From contig NZ_CP015698.1 of assembly GCF_002163715.1 (NCBI RefSeq), forward strand, positions 2,892,201 to 2,956,200: a stretch of DNA of 64,000 nt, given 5' to 3'. The stretch's first letter is position 1. Each line of letters opens with the position of its first letter. Position numbers and translations under genes: made by a program. The notes below the pieces were generated by a model. The model ran no database searches. It was not told where the DNA came from and saw only the letters and a program-made list of their open reading frames with translations. Shown here one piece after another: positions 42,671 to 52,661 of the stretch. The stretch is from Curvibacter sp. AEP1-3. GTDB lineage: Bacteria > Pseudomonadota > Gammaproteobacteria > Burkholderiales > Burkholderiaceae_C.

Positions 42671-43759
42671 ATGGACGCACCCGTCAAGAACCCCGCTGCC
42701 AACGCTGAGAAGGCCAAGGCCCTGCAAGTCGCTCTGGCCCAGATCGAAAAGCAATTCGGCAAGGGCACCATCATGCGTCTGGGCGAGGGGGAAGTGATTG
42801 AAGACATCCAGGTCGTGTCCACCGGTTCTCTGGGCCTGGACATTGCGCTGGGTGTAGGCGGCCTGCCCCGCGGCCGTGTGGTGGAAATCTATGGCCCGGA
42901 GTCGTCTGGTAAAACCACCCTGACCCTGCAGGTGGTCGCCGAGATGCAAAAACAAGGAGGCCAATGCGCTTTCGTGGATGCCGAGCACGCGCTGGACATC
43001 CAGTACGCCCAGAAGCTGGGCGTGAACCTGCAAGACCTGCTGATCAGCCAGCCCGATACGGGCGAACAGGCCCTGGAAATCGTCGACAGCCTGGTGCGCT
43101 CCGGCGCGGTAGATCTGATCATTGTGGACTCGGTAGCTGCGCTGACCCCCAAGGCTGAGTTGGAGGGTGAAATGGGCGACAGCCTGCCCGGCTTGCAAGC
43201 CCGTTTGATGAGCCAGGCCTTGCGCAAGCTCACCGCCCACATCAAGAAGACCAATTGCATGGTCATCTTCATCAATCAGATCCGCATGAAGATCGGTGTG
43301 ATGTTCGGCTCGCCTGAAACCACCACCGGCGGTAACGCGCTGAAGTTCTACGCCTCTGTCCGTCTGGACATCCGCCGTACCGGCACCATCAAAAAGGGCG
43401 AGGACTCGATCGGCAACGAGACCAAAGTCAAGGTGGTCAAAAACAAGGTCAGCCCGCCGTTCAAAACTGCGGAGTTCGACATCCTGTTCGGTGAAGGTAT
43501 CAGTCGCCACGGCGAGATCATCGACATGGGCGTGAACGCCGGTATCCTGGAAAAATCCGGCGCCTGGTACGCCTACCAAGGCGAGAAGATCGGCCAGGGC
43601 CGTGACAACGCCCGCGAATTCCTGCGTGAGAACCCTGAGTTGTCTGTGGAGATCGAGAACAAAGTGCGCGCCAACCTTGGCATCCCTTTGTTGCCGGTGG
43701 CAGAGCCTGAAGCGAAGGCCAAGGGCAAGAAAGCCGATAAGGCTGACAAAGCAGAGTAA
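42671..43759 (+). CDS. recA: DNA recombinase RecA
   Basis: 362 residues with an AGGAGA ribosome site. Walker [10 protein letters not shown] near residue 75, Walker [11 protein letters not shown] near 150, DNA-binding loops L1 ([18 protein letters not shown]) and L2 ([16 protein letters not shown]) are intact, and the tail is Lys-rich. It forms filaments on single-stranded DNA, promotes strand exchange and triggers LexA cleavage. An imperfect LexA box lies upstream. It is followed by an interspersed repeat and recX. Confidence 0.98.
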   Translation: MDAPVKNPAANAEKAKALQVALAQIEKQFGKGTIMRLGEGEVIEDIQVVSTGSLGLDIALGVGGLPRGRVVEIYGPESSGKTTLTLQVVAEMQKQGGQCAFVDAEHALDIQYAQKLGVNLQDLLISQPDTGEQALEIVDSLVRSGAVDLIIVDSVAALTPKAELEGEMGDSLPGLQARLMSQALRKLTAHIKKTNCMVIFINQIRMKIGVMFGSPETTTGGNALKFYASVRLDIRRTGTIKKGEDSIGNETKVKVVKNKVSPPFKTAEFDILFGEGISRHGEIIDMGVNAGILEKSGAWYAYQGEKIGQGRDNAREFLRENPELSVEIENKVRANLGIPLLPVAEPEAKAKGKKADKADKAE

Positions 43760-43764
43760 TGGTC

Positions 43765-43821
43765 AAAGTAGCTGCTAGCGCTCATGAAATGTGCGCCAGC
43801 AGCTACTGAATTCATAGCAAA
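43765..43821 (+). repeat. interspersed palindromic repeat, copy 5
   Basis: A well conserved copy (AAAGTAGCTGCTAGCGCTC, loop, GCGCCAGCAGCTACT and an A-rich tail with ATAGCAAA) fills the gap between recA and recX. A transcript through it would form an 11 bp hairpin, which may separate recA and recX expression. Confidence 0.85.
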
Positions 43822-43842
43822 TCTTTGACTCCCGGATCTGCA

Positions 43843-44301
43843 GTGGCAACCCAATCGCTATCGCTTACCGCTCGGGCGCTGCGCTTGCTCAGCACCCGCG
43901 AGCACTCGCGCGTGGAGCTGGAGCGAAAGCTGCAGCGCTTTGAAGAGGAGCCCGGAACCTTGGCCAAGGCATTGGATGGGTTGGCCGCCAAAGACTTCAT
44001 CAACGAAGAGCGGGTGGTCGGTTCCGTGCTGTACCGACGTGCCGGGAAACTGGGCACTGCGCGTATCAAGCAGGAGCTGCAAGCCAAGGGGCTGGCTCCG
44101 GAGGCTGTGTCCGAGGCGGTGGCCACATTGCGTGAGACCGAGCTGGAAAGGGCCCGCGAGGTGTGGCGCAAAAAGTTCGGAACCCAGCCGCAGGATGCAA
44201 CAGAGCGCGCCAAGCAGATGCGCTTTCTGGCCGGACGCGGCTTCGGCGGAGACACCATCCACCGGGTAGTCTCCGGCGGAGGTGACGAAGGCGAATACTG
44301 A
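43843..44301 (+). CDS. recX: RecX, RecA modulator
   Basis: 152 residues from the GTG at 43843 (MATQSLSLTARALRLL); a TTG at 43825 is in frame but borders the repeat. Helical repeats of the RecX fold are visible: LSTREHSRVELERKLQRF, DFINEERVVGSVLYRRAGKLG and AKQMRFLAGRGFGGDTI. It binds RecA filaments and limits recombinase activity. It follows recA with the repeat between, and its stop is 3 bp from the end of convergent argC. Confidence 0.92.
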   Translation: MATQSLSLTARALRLLSTREHSRVELERKLQRFEEEPGTLAKALDGLAAKDFINEERVVGSVLYRRAGKLGTARIKQELQAKGLAPEAVSEAVATLRETELERAREVWRKKFGTQPQDATERAKQMRFLAGRGFGGDTIHRVVSGGGDEGEY

Positions 44302-44304
44302 GGC

Positions 44305-45240
44305 TTAAAGGCCCAGCATCAACTGCAGGTTCTGGACCGCAGCGCCGCTGGCGCCTTTGCCCAGGTTGTCCAAGCGGGCAACCAACACTGCGTGCGCAAA
44401 GCCATCCGCCTTCGCATCGTTGGCAAACACGCGCAACTCCAGTTTGTTGGTATCAGCCAAGGCAACGGCGTCGAGCTTGAGGTCGACTGTCACGGGTTCC
44501 ACCGTCACCCATTCGCTGCCCGCGTAGTGCTTGGTCAATGCTTGGTGCAAGTCTTGCGCACTCGGTTGGCCGGGCAGCGTGTCCAGGTGCAGAGGCAGTT
44601 GAACCAGCATCCCCTGAATGAAATTGCCCACGGAGGGCACAAACAAGGGCCGGCGGGTCAGGCCGGTGTACTTCATGATTTCAGGAATGTGTTTGTGCTT
44701 CAGTCCCAAGGCATACAGTTCAAACGGAGGCGCAGATCCTTGCTCATAGGCTTCGATCATGGCGCGACCGCCGCCGGAGTAGCCGCTCACCGAGGGCAGA
44801 CACACTGCAAAGTCAGCAGGTAGCAAGCCCGCATCGACCAAGGGGCGGATCAACGCGATGGCGCCTGTGGCGTAGCAGCCGGGGTTGCTCACTCTTTGCG
44901 CTTTGGCGACCGCATCGCGCTGAGTCGCAGCCAGCTCTGGGAAGCCGTACACCCAGGTCGGGTCCACCCGATGCGCGGTAGACGCGTCAATGATGCGGGG
45001 GCCGGGCTTGCCGGTTTCCCTTTCCAGCGCGTCAATCATCGCGACCGTGTCTTTGGCGGCATCGTCGTGCAGGCACAAAATCACCATGTCTGCCTTTGCA
45101 ACCAAGGCGCGTTTGGCTAGCGGATCTTTGCGCAATGCAGGGTCAATACTGAGCAATTCGATCTGCGGCATGGTCTGCAGACGTTCCCTGATTTGCAGTC
45201 CGGTGGTGCCGGCTTCGCCGTCGATGAAGATTTTTTTCAT
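44305..45240 (-). CDS. argC: N-acetyl-gamma-glutamyl-phosphate reductase (type 2)
   Basis: 311 residues from the ATG at 45240 ([17 protein letters not shown], the NADP-binding GxxGxxG loop). The catalytic cysteine is in [10 protein letters not shown] and the Ser/Gly-rich [14 protein letters not shown] segment follows. The short, type 2 form lacks the insert of E. coli ArgC. It makes N-acetylglutamate semialdehyde in arginine synthesis. The longer reading frame upstream has no plausible start. It is convergent with recX. Confidence 0.94.
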   Translation of the reverse strand: MKKIFIDGEAGTTGLQIRERLQTMPQIELLSIDPALRKDPLAKRALVAKADMVILCLHDDAAKDTVAMIDALERETGKPGPRIIDASTAHRVDPTWVYGFPELAATQRDAVAKAQRVSNPGCYATGAIALIRPLVDAGLLPADFAVCLPSVSGYSGGGRAMIEAYEQGSAPPFELYALGLKHKHIPEIMKYTGLTRRPLFVPSVGNFIQGMLVQLPLHLDTLPGQPSAQDLHQALTKHYAGSEWVTVEPVTVDLKLDAVALADTNKLELRVFANDAKADGFAHAVLVARLDNLGKGASGAAVQNLQLMLGL

Positions 45241-45443
45241 GGTGTAAGCAAGGGGCAAATATTGCGCATCAAACTGGTGGATGCGTGGGGCATGAACGAC
45301 CCGGAATGCACCAGCTGTAAGCGTCGCACAAGTATTGTGCGTCGCAGCATGATACATTCGCGGGTTGATGTGTCCAGTGCCGCGTGGTGATTACATCCTC
45401 GTTACCACACGGTGAACATAGTCCTGTCCCAGAGAGAGACGTC

Positions 45444-46607
45444 ATGAAGATTCACGAGTACCAAGGCAAGGAAATCTTGCGCCAATTCGGTGTGCCGGTG
45501 CCCCGCGGCATTCCGGCCTTTACAGTGCAAGAAGCGGTGGAAGCCGCTCAGAAACTCGGCGGCCCAGTGTGGGTTGTCAAGGCACAAATCCACGCAGGTG
45601 GTCGCGGCAAAGGCGGCGGCGTGAAAGTTGCCAAATCGATTGACGACGTCAAGCGCCTGGCTTCGGAAATCCTGGGCATGCAGCTCAAGACTCACCAGAC
45701 CGGCCCCGAAGGTCAAAAGGTCCGTCGCCTGTACATCGAAGACGGCGCCGACATCAAAAACGAACTCTACGTTTCCCTGGTAACAGACCGCGCGACACAA
45801 AAGGTTGCCTTGATCGCGTCCAGCGAAGGCGGCATGGATATCGAAGAAGTGGCCCATTCCACTCCCGAGAAGATCATCACCGAAATGATCGATCCCCTGA
45901 CCGGCATTACCACTGAGCAAAGCAAAAAGGTCGCTGCAGCTATCGGATTGACTGGTGCCTCCGTGGATCAGGCAGTGGACATTTTCGCCAAGCTGTACAA
46001 GTGCTACATGGACACCGATGCGTCCCTGGTGGAAATCAACCCCCTGAACTGCGACAGCAAGGGCAATGTGATCGCCCTGGACGCGAAGTTCAACTTCGAT
46101 TCCAACGCCTTGTTCCGTCACCCTGAAATCGTGGCTTACCGCGACTTGGACGAAGAAGACGCAGCCGAAGTGGAAGCCTCCAAGTTCGACCTCGCTTACA
46201 TCAGCCTCGACGGCAACATTGGCTGCTTGGTGAACGGCGCTGGCTTGGCCATGGCGACCATGGACACCATCAAGTTGTTCGGCGCTGAGCCTGCCAACTT
46301 CCTGGACGTGGGTGGCGGTGCCACCCCCGAGAAGGTCACCGAAGCCTTCAAGATCATGTTGAAGAACGACAAGGTCAAGGCCATCTTGGTCAACATCTTT
46401 GGCGGCATCATGAAGTGCGACACCATTGCCACTGGCGTGATCACCGCTTGTAAGGCCGTGAACCTGTCCGTGCCCCTCGTTGTTCGCATGAAGGGTACGA
46501 ACGAAGAGCTGGGCAAGAAAATGCTGGCCGAGTCTGGCCTGCCCATCATCAGCGCCGACAGCATGGCTGAAGCGGCTCAAAAAGTTGTCGCAGCAGTGAA
46601 AGGCTAA
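45444..46607 (+). CDS. sucC: succinyl-CoA synthetase beta subunit
   Basis: 387 residues from the ATG at 45444 ([12 protein letters not shown]), with GAGAGA before it. An ATP-grasp domain covers the N-terminal part ([18 protein letters not shown] near 45, LVEINPL near 198), and a C-terminal CoA-ligase-like domain follows ([18 protein letters not shown] near 262, [11 protein letters not shown] near 318). It forms the ADP/ATP half of the TCA-cycle enzyme that converts succinyl-CoA to succinate and is followed by sucD after nine bases. Confidence 0.98.
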   Translation: MKIHEYQGKEILRQFGVPVPRGIPAFTVQEAVEAAQKLGGPVWVVKAQIHAGGRGKGGGVKVAKSIDDVKRLASEILGMQLKTHQTGPEGQKVRRLYIEDGADIKNELYVSLVTDRATQKVALIASSEGGMDIEEVAHSTPEKIITEMIDPLTGITTEQSKKVAAAIGLTGASVDQAVDIFAKLYKCYMDTDASLVEINPLNCDSKGNVIALDAKFNFDSNALFRHPEIVAYRDLDEEDAAEVEASKFDLAYISLDGNIGCLVNGAGLAMATMDTIKLFGAEPANFLDVGGGATPEKVTEAFKIMLKNDKVKAILVNIFGGIMKCDTIATGVITACKAVNLSVPLVVRMKGTNEELGKKMLAESGLPIISADSMAEAAQKVVAAVKG

Positions 46608-46616
46608 GGAAACATC

Positions 46617-47510
46617 ATGTCGATCTTTATCAATAAAGACACCAAGGTCATCACCCAAGGCATTACCGGCAAGACAGGCCAGTTCCACACTGAAAAGTGC
46701 CAGGAATACGCAAACGGCAAAAACTGCTTTGTAGCGGGCGTGAACCCCAAGAAGGCTGGCGAGTCCATCTTCAATATCCCGATCTACGCATCCGTCAAAG
46801 ACGCAGCTGCAGAAACCGGCGCTACAGTGTCCGTGATCTATGTGCCGCCAGCCGGCGCTGCGGCTGCTATCTGGGAAGCTGTAGAGGCAGACTTGGATCT
46901 GGCGATTTGCATTACTGAAGGCATTCCTGTCAAGGACATGCTGGAAGTGCGCAACAAGATGAAGGCTAAGGAAGCCGCTGGTGGCAAGAAGACCCTGCTG
47001 TTGGGACCCAACTGCCCCGGTCTGATTACTCCCGATGAAATCAAGATCGGCATCATGCCCGGTCACATTCACCGCAAAGGCCGTATTGGCGTTGTATCCC
47101 GTTCCGGTACGCTGACTTACGAAGCAGTTGCTCAGTTGACTGAAATCGGTCTGGGCCAGTCTTCTGCAGTGGGTATCGGTGGCGACCCGATCAACGGTTT
47201 GAAGCACATTGATGTAATGAAAGCATTCAACGATGATCCGGATACCGATGCGGTCATCATGATCGGCGAAATCGGCGGACCCGATGAAGCTGAAGCTGCG
47301 CGCTGGTGCAAGCTGAACATGAAGAAGCCTGTGGTTGGCTTCATTGCCGGCGTGACCGCTCCTCCCGGAAAGCGCATGGGCCATGCAGGCGCTTTGATTT
47401 CCGGCGGTGCTGACACTGCGGATGCCAAGTTGGCTGTGATGGAAGAGTGTGGTTTCAAAGTGACCCGTAACCCATCTGAAATGGCGAAGTTGTTGAAGGC
47501 TTTGCTCTAA
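46617..47510 (+). CDS. sucD: succinyl-CoA synthetase alpha subunit
   Basis: 297 residues. The CoA-binding Rossmann domain opens with VITQGITGKTGQFHT, and the phospho-histidine is His256 in GHAGALISGG, with GPNCPGLI near residue 128. It pairs with SucC as an alpha-beta enzyme. A rho-independent terminator follows 50 bp after the stop. Confidence 0.98.
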   Translation: MSIFINKDTKVITQGITGKTGQFHTEKCQEYANGKNCFVAGVNPKKAGESIFNIPIYASVKDAAAETGATVSVIYVPPAGAAAAIWEAVEADLDLAICITEGIPVKDMLEVRNKMKAKEAAGGKKTLLLGPNCPGLITPDEIKIGIMPGHIHRKGRIGVVSRSGTLTYEAVAQLTEIGLGQSSAVGIGGDPINGLKHIDVMKAFNDDPDTDAVIMIGEIGGPDEAEAARWCKLNMKKPVVGFIAGVTAPPGKRMGHAGALISGGADTADAKLAVMEECGFKVTRNPSEMAKLLKALL

Positions 47511-47560
47511 CTGCCGGTAAGATGGCCCCTCTGTGCGAGGGGTGACTTGTTAAGGCAAGG

Positions 47561-47592
47561 ATGCCCAGTTCGCAAGACTGGGCATTTTTTTT
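47561..47592 (+). terminator. rho-independent terminator after sucCD
   Basis: A 9 bp perfect stem (ATGCCCAGT and ACTGGGCAT) with a seven-base loop is followed by eight T bases. A second, T-less hairpin (CCCCTC / GAGGGG, 47526-47542) lies just before it. The terminator ends 18 bp before the TerC start, so TerC must have its own promoter or read-through. Confidence 0.9.
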
Positions 47593-47610
47593 GAATTTGA
47601 CGGAAGCGCC

Positions 47611-48294
47611 ATGGAAATACTGCAACACGCTGACTTTTGGATCGGTCTGATCAAGATCGTTTGGATCAACATTATTTTGTCCGGGGACAACGCCGTTGTG
47701 ATTGCTTTGGCAGCCAGGTCTCTGCCTGCGGAACAACAAAAGAAAGCGGTGCTTTTTGGCTCCGGCGCAGCCGTCGTGTTGCGGATCGCATTGACGGTGG
47801 TGGCTGCAAAGTTGATGCAGATCTCTTTCCTGCAGATCGTTGGAGGCCTTTTGCTGCTGTGGATTGGCGTTCAGCTTTTGACTGAGGGCGACGATGAAGA
47901 CCACGCTGACGGTGCAAAAGGCGGCCTGATGGCAGCAGTACGGACCATTTTGATTGCTGATCTCGTGATGAGTCTGGATAACGTAATCGCGGTCGCCGCC
48001 GCAGCGCAAGGCAGCATGGTCTTGCTGATCTTGGGCTTGGCCATCAGTATCCCCTTGGTAATTTTCGGCAGCACATTGATGATCAAGTTGATGGAGCGCT
48101 TCCCGGTCATCGTCACCTTCGGTGCTGCATTGATCGGCTGGGTCGCCGGCGAGACCATCGTGAGCGACACGGCCCTGAAGGGTGCGCTGGAGTCTTATTC
48201 CTGGTTGCATTGGGGGGCTGCAATAGCTGGAGCCCTATTTGTGCTGGGTGCGGGTAAGGTTTTGAACCGTCCCAAGCTTGAAGTGACGCACTAA
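47611..48294 (+). CDS. TerC family membrane protein (copy 1)
   Basis: 227 residues with about seven membrane helices and the conserved acidic motifs of the family, LSGDNAVVIALAARSLP near residue 23 and MSLDNVIAVAAAAQGS near 117. TerC/Alx-type proteins are linked to manganese efflux and tellurite tolerance, and in other bacteria to metalation of exported proteins. It lies 18 bp behind the sucCD terminator, and no manganese riboswitch is visible before it, unlike the paralogue at 62309-63019. Confidence 0.88.
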   Translation: MEILQHADFWIGLIKIVWINIILSGDNAVVIALAARSLPAEQQKKAVLFGSGAAVVLRIALTVVAAKLMQISFLQIVGGLLLLWIGVQLLTEGDDEDHADGAKGGLMAAVRTILIADLVMSLDNVIAVAAAAQGSMVLLILGLAISIPLVIFGSTLMIKLMERFPVIVTFGAALIGWVAGETIVSDTALKGALESYSWLHWGAAIAGALFVLGAGKVLNRPKLEVTH

Positions 48295-48469
48295 ACCGCT
48301 CATCGAGCGCTAACAAACAGGCCACTTGTCGTGCTTTGTCTCCTTTTGTCAAAAAGGCTCCAATAGTGCGTACGAGTGCCTTGTTCAGCTCTCGAGCCTC
48401 TGCTAACGTGCTACACAAATGGCCGTTAGCACCTTCTTGCTGGGCTGAGATGGAATAACAGGGGGCAAA

Positions 48470-51118
48470 GTGGCTGGGAAAAAGGCAAAGAACTCGGAAT
48501 TCTGGCGAACGGATTGGTTTGCAGGGCTTTTTCTCATTCTGATTGCCACTGTCGTTTACACGGCCACGGACTTTGCCGGTGGCTTGGAGCGCCGGTTCTA
48601 TGACTTCGCCAGTACGGCCAGCAACCGACAGCCCTCGGACCGTATTGCCATCATTGCCATCGATGACCAGAGCGTGTCCAATCTGGGCCGGTGGCCGTGG
48701 CCCCGCACCTACCAGGCAAATTTGATCGATTTGCTTGCACAAGCCAAAGCCAAGACAGTAGTTCAAACCATTTTTTTCTTTGAGCCCCAAAAAGACCCGG
48801 GCCTGGTTTACATCCAGAAGCTCAAAGACTTGGTCGGTAATTCTGATCCCGCCCTAGGCAACAACGAAGCGATCGCACGAACTTTTTCGGAAGCTGAGGC
48901 AGCGCTGGACACTGACACGGCGCTGGCTAAAAGTCTGCATAACGCAGGCAATGTTGTATTGCCCTCCGTGTTCACCCTTGGGGAGCCTCAAGGGAAAGCA
49001 GATAGTCCCTTGCCTCCTTTTGTGTTGTCTCAATCCTTGGATGAGGTTTCTGGTTTCTCTCTGCCGGCAGTGCGCGGTCAGTATCCCATCGATTCACTAG
49101 GCAAAGAAGCCGCTGCGGTGGGGCATTTGAACCAATTCAACGATCAGGACGGAGCTGTACGCACAGAGCCTTTGCTGGTGAACTACTTCGGTAAAGCGGT
49201 TCCATCGATTGCGCTGCTCGCAGCGATGAAGAGCTTGAATTTGACGCCGGCCGACATCCGCCTGAACGAAGGTGATTCCGTGCAGCTTGGACGTTTGAAG
49301 ATCAAGACAGACAGCTCGGCCATGATGTCTCCCCAGTTCTACAGGGACCGTGACGGTCGTCCGGCATTTCAGGTGGACTCTTTCTACGATGTAGTCAGCG
49401 GGAAGATTCCGCTTGGCAAGTACACCGACAAAATTGTGATCATTGGAGCGACTGCAGCAGGAGTAGGTGTTCAGTTTCCTGTTCCCGGGCATTCTGCCTT
49501 GTCGCCTGCGGAAACTATTGCGCACATCACATCGAGCATCCTGAGCGAGCACTTTATTGTCCAGCCGGTTTGGGGTGTTTGGGTGATTCTCGTCTCGATG
49601 TTAGTGGTGGCTGTGTATGTGGTTTGGGGCCTGCCGAAGCTTTCTGCTGGAGCAGCAGCGCTGATGACGGTTGGCCTTTTCTTGGTGTTGGTTCTCGCAG
49701 AATACGGCTTGCTGGCTGGGGCATCCATCTCGCTCCAGTTACTGTTGCCGGCACTCGTGCTGATAACGGGGCACGTGGGACTAACCACCAAGCGCTTTCT
49801 GGTGACAGAGGCGGGCAAGGCGAAGTCAGACGAAGAGTCTGCAGAGACAAACCGCATGATGGGCCTTGCACTCCAAGGACAAGGTCAATTGGACATGGCC
49901 TTTGATCGTTTCCGGCGCGTGCCTGCCAGTGAAGCGGTTTTGGGCAATCTCTACAGCCTTGCGCTCGACTTTGAGCGAAAACGTCAATTCAACAAAGCGC
50001 ACTCGGTGTACGAACACATCGCTGCGACAGATGTGAACTTCAAAGACGTGCAGCAAAAGTTGAATCGTGCAAAGCACCTCTCAGAAACGGTCATTCTGGG
50101 CGGTGGCAGTCACCCCGGCGGTACCATACTGTTGGATGGCGCGTCCATGGAAAAGCCCATGCTGGGCCGCTATCAGGTGGAGAAAGAGTTGGGCAAAGGC
50201 GCAATGGGCGTTGTCTATCAAGGGAAAGACCCCAAAATCGGTCGGGTAGTCGCTATCAAGACGATGGCCCTGAGCGAGGAGTTTTCCGGAGATGATCTGG
50301 TGGATGCTCGCGAACGGTTCTTCCGTGAGGCAGAAACGGCCGGGCGTTTACAGCATCAGAACATTGTCACGATCTTCGATGCAGGTGAAGAGCATGACCT
50401 CGCTTATATCGCAATGGAGTTCCTCAAAGGCAGCGATTTGGCTGAACACACCAAACCGGGCAATTTGATGCCTGTATCCACGGTAGTCAGCGTGGTGAGT
50501 CGAGTCGCTCAGGCGCTTGACTACGCGCACCGTCAACAAGTCGTGCATCGTGACATCAAGCCCGCGAACATCATGTATGAGCGCGATACTGATACGGTCA
50601 AGGTAACGGACTTTGGTATCGCAAGAATCACAGACAGCAGTAAAACGAAGACTGGACTGGTCCTCGGAACTCCCAGCTTTATGTCGCCAGAGCAATTGGC
50701 GGGAAAAAAGGTGGATGGTCGGTCTGACCTTTATTCATTGGGGGTCATGCTGTATCAATTGCTGACAGGTGTGTTGCCATTTCGTGGTGAATCCATGGCG
50801 GAGTTGATGTACAAAATTGCCAACGAAGAAGCTGCGGATGTCCGCATTCATCGTTCTGACTTGGCAGAGGCACTCGCTATTGTGGTGAACAAAGCCATGG
50901 CCAAGCAGCCGGAGCGCCGATACCAAACTGGTGGAGCTTTTTCCGATGATCTCCTGCGTTGCATGCCAGAATTTGAGTCTGTAACTTTCACCACAACGAG
51001 CAAACAGGATCCGTCTGCCGCATTTGAGAAGACGGATGCATTTCAGAGATCAGATACGCAAAGCGCAACTTCATTCGAGGCCACGCAAATTTCCCGCGGT
51101 CCTGACATAGAAATATAA
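48470..51118 (+). CDS. CHASE2-domain serine/threonine protein kinase
   Basis: 882 residues with a GTG start. An N-terminal helix at about 17-36 is followed by a CHASE2 extracytoplasmic sensor (about 40-360), then three membrane helices (about 365-440), a TPR-like stretch (about 460-540) and a eukaryotic-type kinase domain (about 565-835). Gly-rich loop GKGAMGVVY, VAIKTM Lys, catalytic HRDIKPAN near 693, DFG, and GTPSFMSPEQLAG are intact, so it should be active. Two Thr-containing motifs before the kinase (ETVILGG, GGTILLDG) and one near the C-terminus (EATQI) are possible FHA-docking sites after autophosphorylation. It heads a six-gene signalling operon. Confidence 0.9.
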   Translation: MAGKKAKNSEFWRTDWFAGLFLILIATVVYTATDFAGGLERRFYDFASTASNRQPSDRIAIIAIDDQSVSNLGRWPWPRTYQANLIDLLAQAKAKTVVQTIFFFEPQKDPGLVYIQKLKDLVGNSDPALGNNEAIARTFSEAEAALDTDTALAKSLHNAGNVVLPSVFTLGEPQGKADSPLPPFVLSQSLDEVSGFSLPAVRGQYPIDSLGKEAAAVGHLNQFNDQDGAVRTEPLLVNYFGKAVPSIALLAAMKSLNLTPADIRLNEGDSVQLGRLKIKTDSSAMMSPQFYRDRDGRPAFQVDSFYDVVSGKIPLGKYTDKIVIIGATAAGVGVQFPVPGHSALSPAETIAHITSSILSEHFIVQPVWGVWVILVSMLVVAVYVVWGLPKLSAGAAALMTVGLFLVLVLAEYGLLAGASISLQLLLPALVLITGHVGLTTKRFLVTEAGKAKSDEESAETNRMMGLALQGQGQLDMAFDRFRRVPASEAVLGNLYSLALDFERKRQFNKAHSVYEHIAATDVNFKDVQQKLNRAKHLSETVILGGGSHPGGTILLDGASMEKPMLGRYQVEKELGKGAMGVVYQGKDPKIGRVVAIKTMALSEEFSGDDLVDARERFFREAETAGRLQHQNIVTIFDAGEEHDLAYIAMEFLKGSDLAEHTKPGNLMPVSTVVSVVSRVAQALDYAHRQQVVHRDIKPANIMYERDTDTVKVTDFGIARITDSSKTKTGLVLGTPSFMSPEQLAGKKVDGRSDLYSLGVMLYQLLTGVLPFRGESMAELMYKIANEEAADVRIHRSDLAEALAIVVNKAMAKQPERRYQTGGAFSDDLLRCMPEFESVTFTTTSKQDPSAAFEKTDAFQRSDTQSATSFEATQISRGPDIEI

Positions 51119-51123
51119 GAACA

Positions 51124-51909
51124 ATGAATTATCAATTTCATGCGGTAACCGACCCAGGTCGTGCCCGCGATAACAATGAAGATTCCGTTGCGTTTGACGA
51201 GGAGGCACTGGTGGCAGTGCTGGCCGATGGAATGGGTGGTTACAACGCCGGTGAGATTGCCAGTGGCATGGCCACCGCATTTATCAAGTCGGAGTTGAGT
51301 CGCTGGTTGATTGAAGCGGGCGCGCTAGCTCAACCCAAGGAAATCCGCCGAGCCATGGAGATATGCGTTGATAACGCAAATTTGGCGATTTACAACTCGG
51401 CAAACGCCAACCCAGCTTTTGCAGGCATGGGGACCACTCTTGTTTTAGGTGTATTCAAAGAGGGGCGATTGCTGGTAGGGCATATCGGGGATTCCAGGTG
51501 CTACAGACTACGTTCAAATTCTTTAGAGCAAATCACCAAGGATCATTCGCTCTTGCAAGAGCAAATTGATGCTGGGCTGATCACTCAGGATCAAGCTGCT
51601 GTGTCGCCGATCAAGAACCTAGTCACGAGGGCTTTAGGGGTTGAGCAGGCGGTCATGCTGGAAGTCAATGAGTTCAGTGTGGAGCCGGGTGATTTGTATC
51701 TAATGTGCTCAGACGGCTTGTCAGATATGGTGACTGACGAAGTAATCGCTAGAATTGCTGGCGAGGCGTCAGGGCTGGATCAGATTGCGGGACACCTTGT
51801 TTCTGCTGCCAATGAAAACGGTGGCAAAGACAATATCTCTGTTCTGATGATTGCCGTGAATGAAGCAGCCGAGAAAAAAGGCTTTATCGCCAGGTTGCTA
51901 GGGAAGTAA
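51124..51909 (+). CDS. PP2C-family protein phosphatase (PphA/Stp-like)
   Basis: 261 residues of the PP2C fold with metal-binding motifs RDNNEDSV near residue 18, VLADGMGGYNAGEIAS near 33, VGHIGDSRCYRL near 117, and CSDGLSDMV near 197 plus GGKDNISVLM near 235. These bind two or three Mn/Mg ions and remove phosphate from Ser/Thr. It lies five bases after the kinase and should reverse its signal. Confidence 0.93.
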   Translation: MNYQFHAVTDPGRARDNNEDSVAFDEEALVAVLADGMGGYNAGEIASGMATAFIKSELSRWLIEAGALAQPKEIRRAMEICVDNANLAIYNSANANPAFAGMGTTLVLGVFKEGRLLVGHIGDSRCYRLRSNSLEQITKDHSLLQEQIDAGLITQDQAAVSPIKNLVTRALGVEQAVMLEVNEFSVEPGDLYLMCSDGLSDMVTDEVIARIAGEASGLDQIAGHLVSAANENGGKDNISVLMIAVNEAAEKKGFIARLLGK

Positions 51910-51953
51910 ATTCAAATGTTTTCCAGAAACAATTACAGGAAAAGGAGTCGATC

Positions 51954-52619
51954 ATGCCGAAAATGATCGTGTCGATCGATGAGGTCGTGATCAAAGAAGT
52001 GCAAATCACCAAAGACCGTACAACTTTGGGACGCAGGCCTTACAACGATATCGTGATTGATAACTTGGCTGTCAGTGGCGAGCATGCCGTCATCCTGATG
52101 GCTGGGGTAGACATTTTTCTGGAAGATCTCAACAGTACCAACGGTACCTACGTAAATGGGAAGGCTGTTAAAAAACAGCAACTGCGCCATGGCGACGGGA
52201 TCGAGATTGGCAAGTACAAGATCAAGTTCATGGCCGATGGCGTGGCGGACAATTTTGATAAAACCATGGTGGTTCAGGCAAGACCTGCTGTCACTGCTGC
52301 GCAGCCATTGAATTCCGGTTTCTCTACAGTTGCAGGCGACTCACAAGGTCATGGTGCATTTCATGCTGCGATCAAAGTGCTTTCTGGCGCTGCCTCAGGC
52401 CGTGAAGTACCGTTGACCAAGGTAGTTACTACGATTGGCAAACCGGGTGTTGCTGTCGCTGCGATTACACGCAGACAGCAGGGCTTCGTTGTACATCATG
52501 TGGAGGGTGCGGGTAATCCCACTTTGAATGGCGCTCCCATCGGGGCGGATCCTGTGCCGCTCAAAAATGGAGATTTGGTGGAGTTGGCGGGCACGCAAAT
52601 GCAGTTTGTTCAGCACTGA
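51954..52619 (+). CDS. tandem FHA-domain protein
   Basis: 221 residues. FHA domain 1 at about residues 20-95 keeps all phosphothreonine-binding residues (GRRPYNDIVI, SGEHAVI, NSTNGTYVNG). A second FHA-like domain at about 140-218 (TTIGKPGVAVAAITR, LNGAPIGADPVPLKNGD) has the fold pattern but a changed Arg/Ser/His set, so it may not bind phosphothreonine. The protein follows the kinase and phosphatase genes and would act as the reader that binds phosphorylated kinase or another target. Confidence 0.88.
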   Translation: MPKMIVSIDEVVIKEVQITKDRTTLGRRPYNDIVIDNLAVSGEHAVILMAGVDIFLEDLNSTNGTYVNGKAVKKQQLRHGDGIEIGKYKIKFMADGVADNFDKTMVVQARPAVTAAQPLNSGFSTVAGDSQGHGAFHAAIKVLSGAASGREVPLTKVVTTIGKPGVAVAAITRRQQGFVVHHVEGAGNPTLNGAPIGADPVPLKNGDLVELAGTQMQFVQH

Positions 52620-52661
52620 CGTGTAGCTTCGGGCCTCTGGTAGTGATTCTCTAGGTGCTCG

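Noticed and set aside
43825..43842. TTG at 43825 as the start of recX
   Set aside because: It directly abuts the interspersed repeat and adds residues not expected in RecX, while the GTG at 43843 starts at the usual N-terminus.
45402..47384. 660-codon open frame on the minus strand opposite sucC-sucD
   Set aside because: It is a shadow of two well recognised TCA-cycle genes and contains no recognisable domain.
47593..47610. Manganese riboswitch before the first TerC gene
   Set aside because: Only 18 bp separate the sucCD terminator from the start, and the upstream sequence has no GGGGAGTAGC or AGACCTT element.
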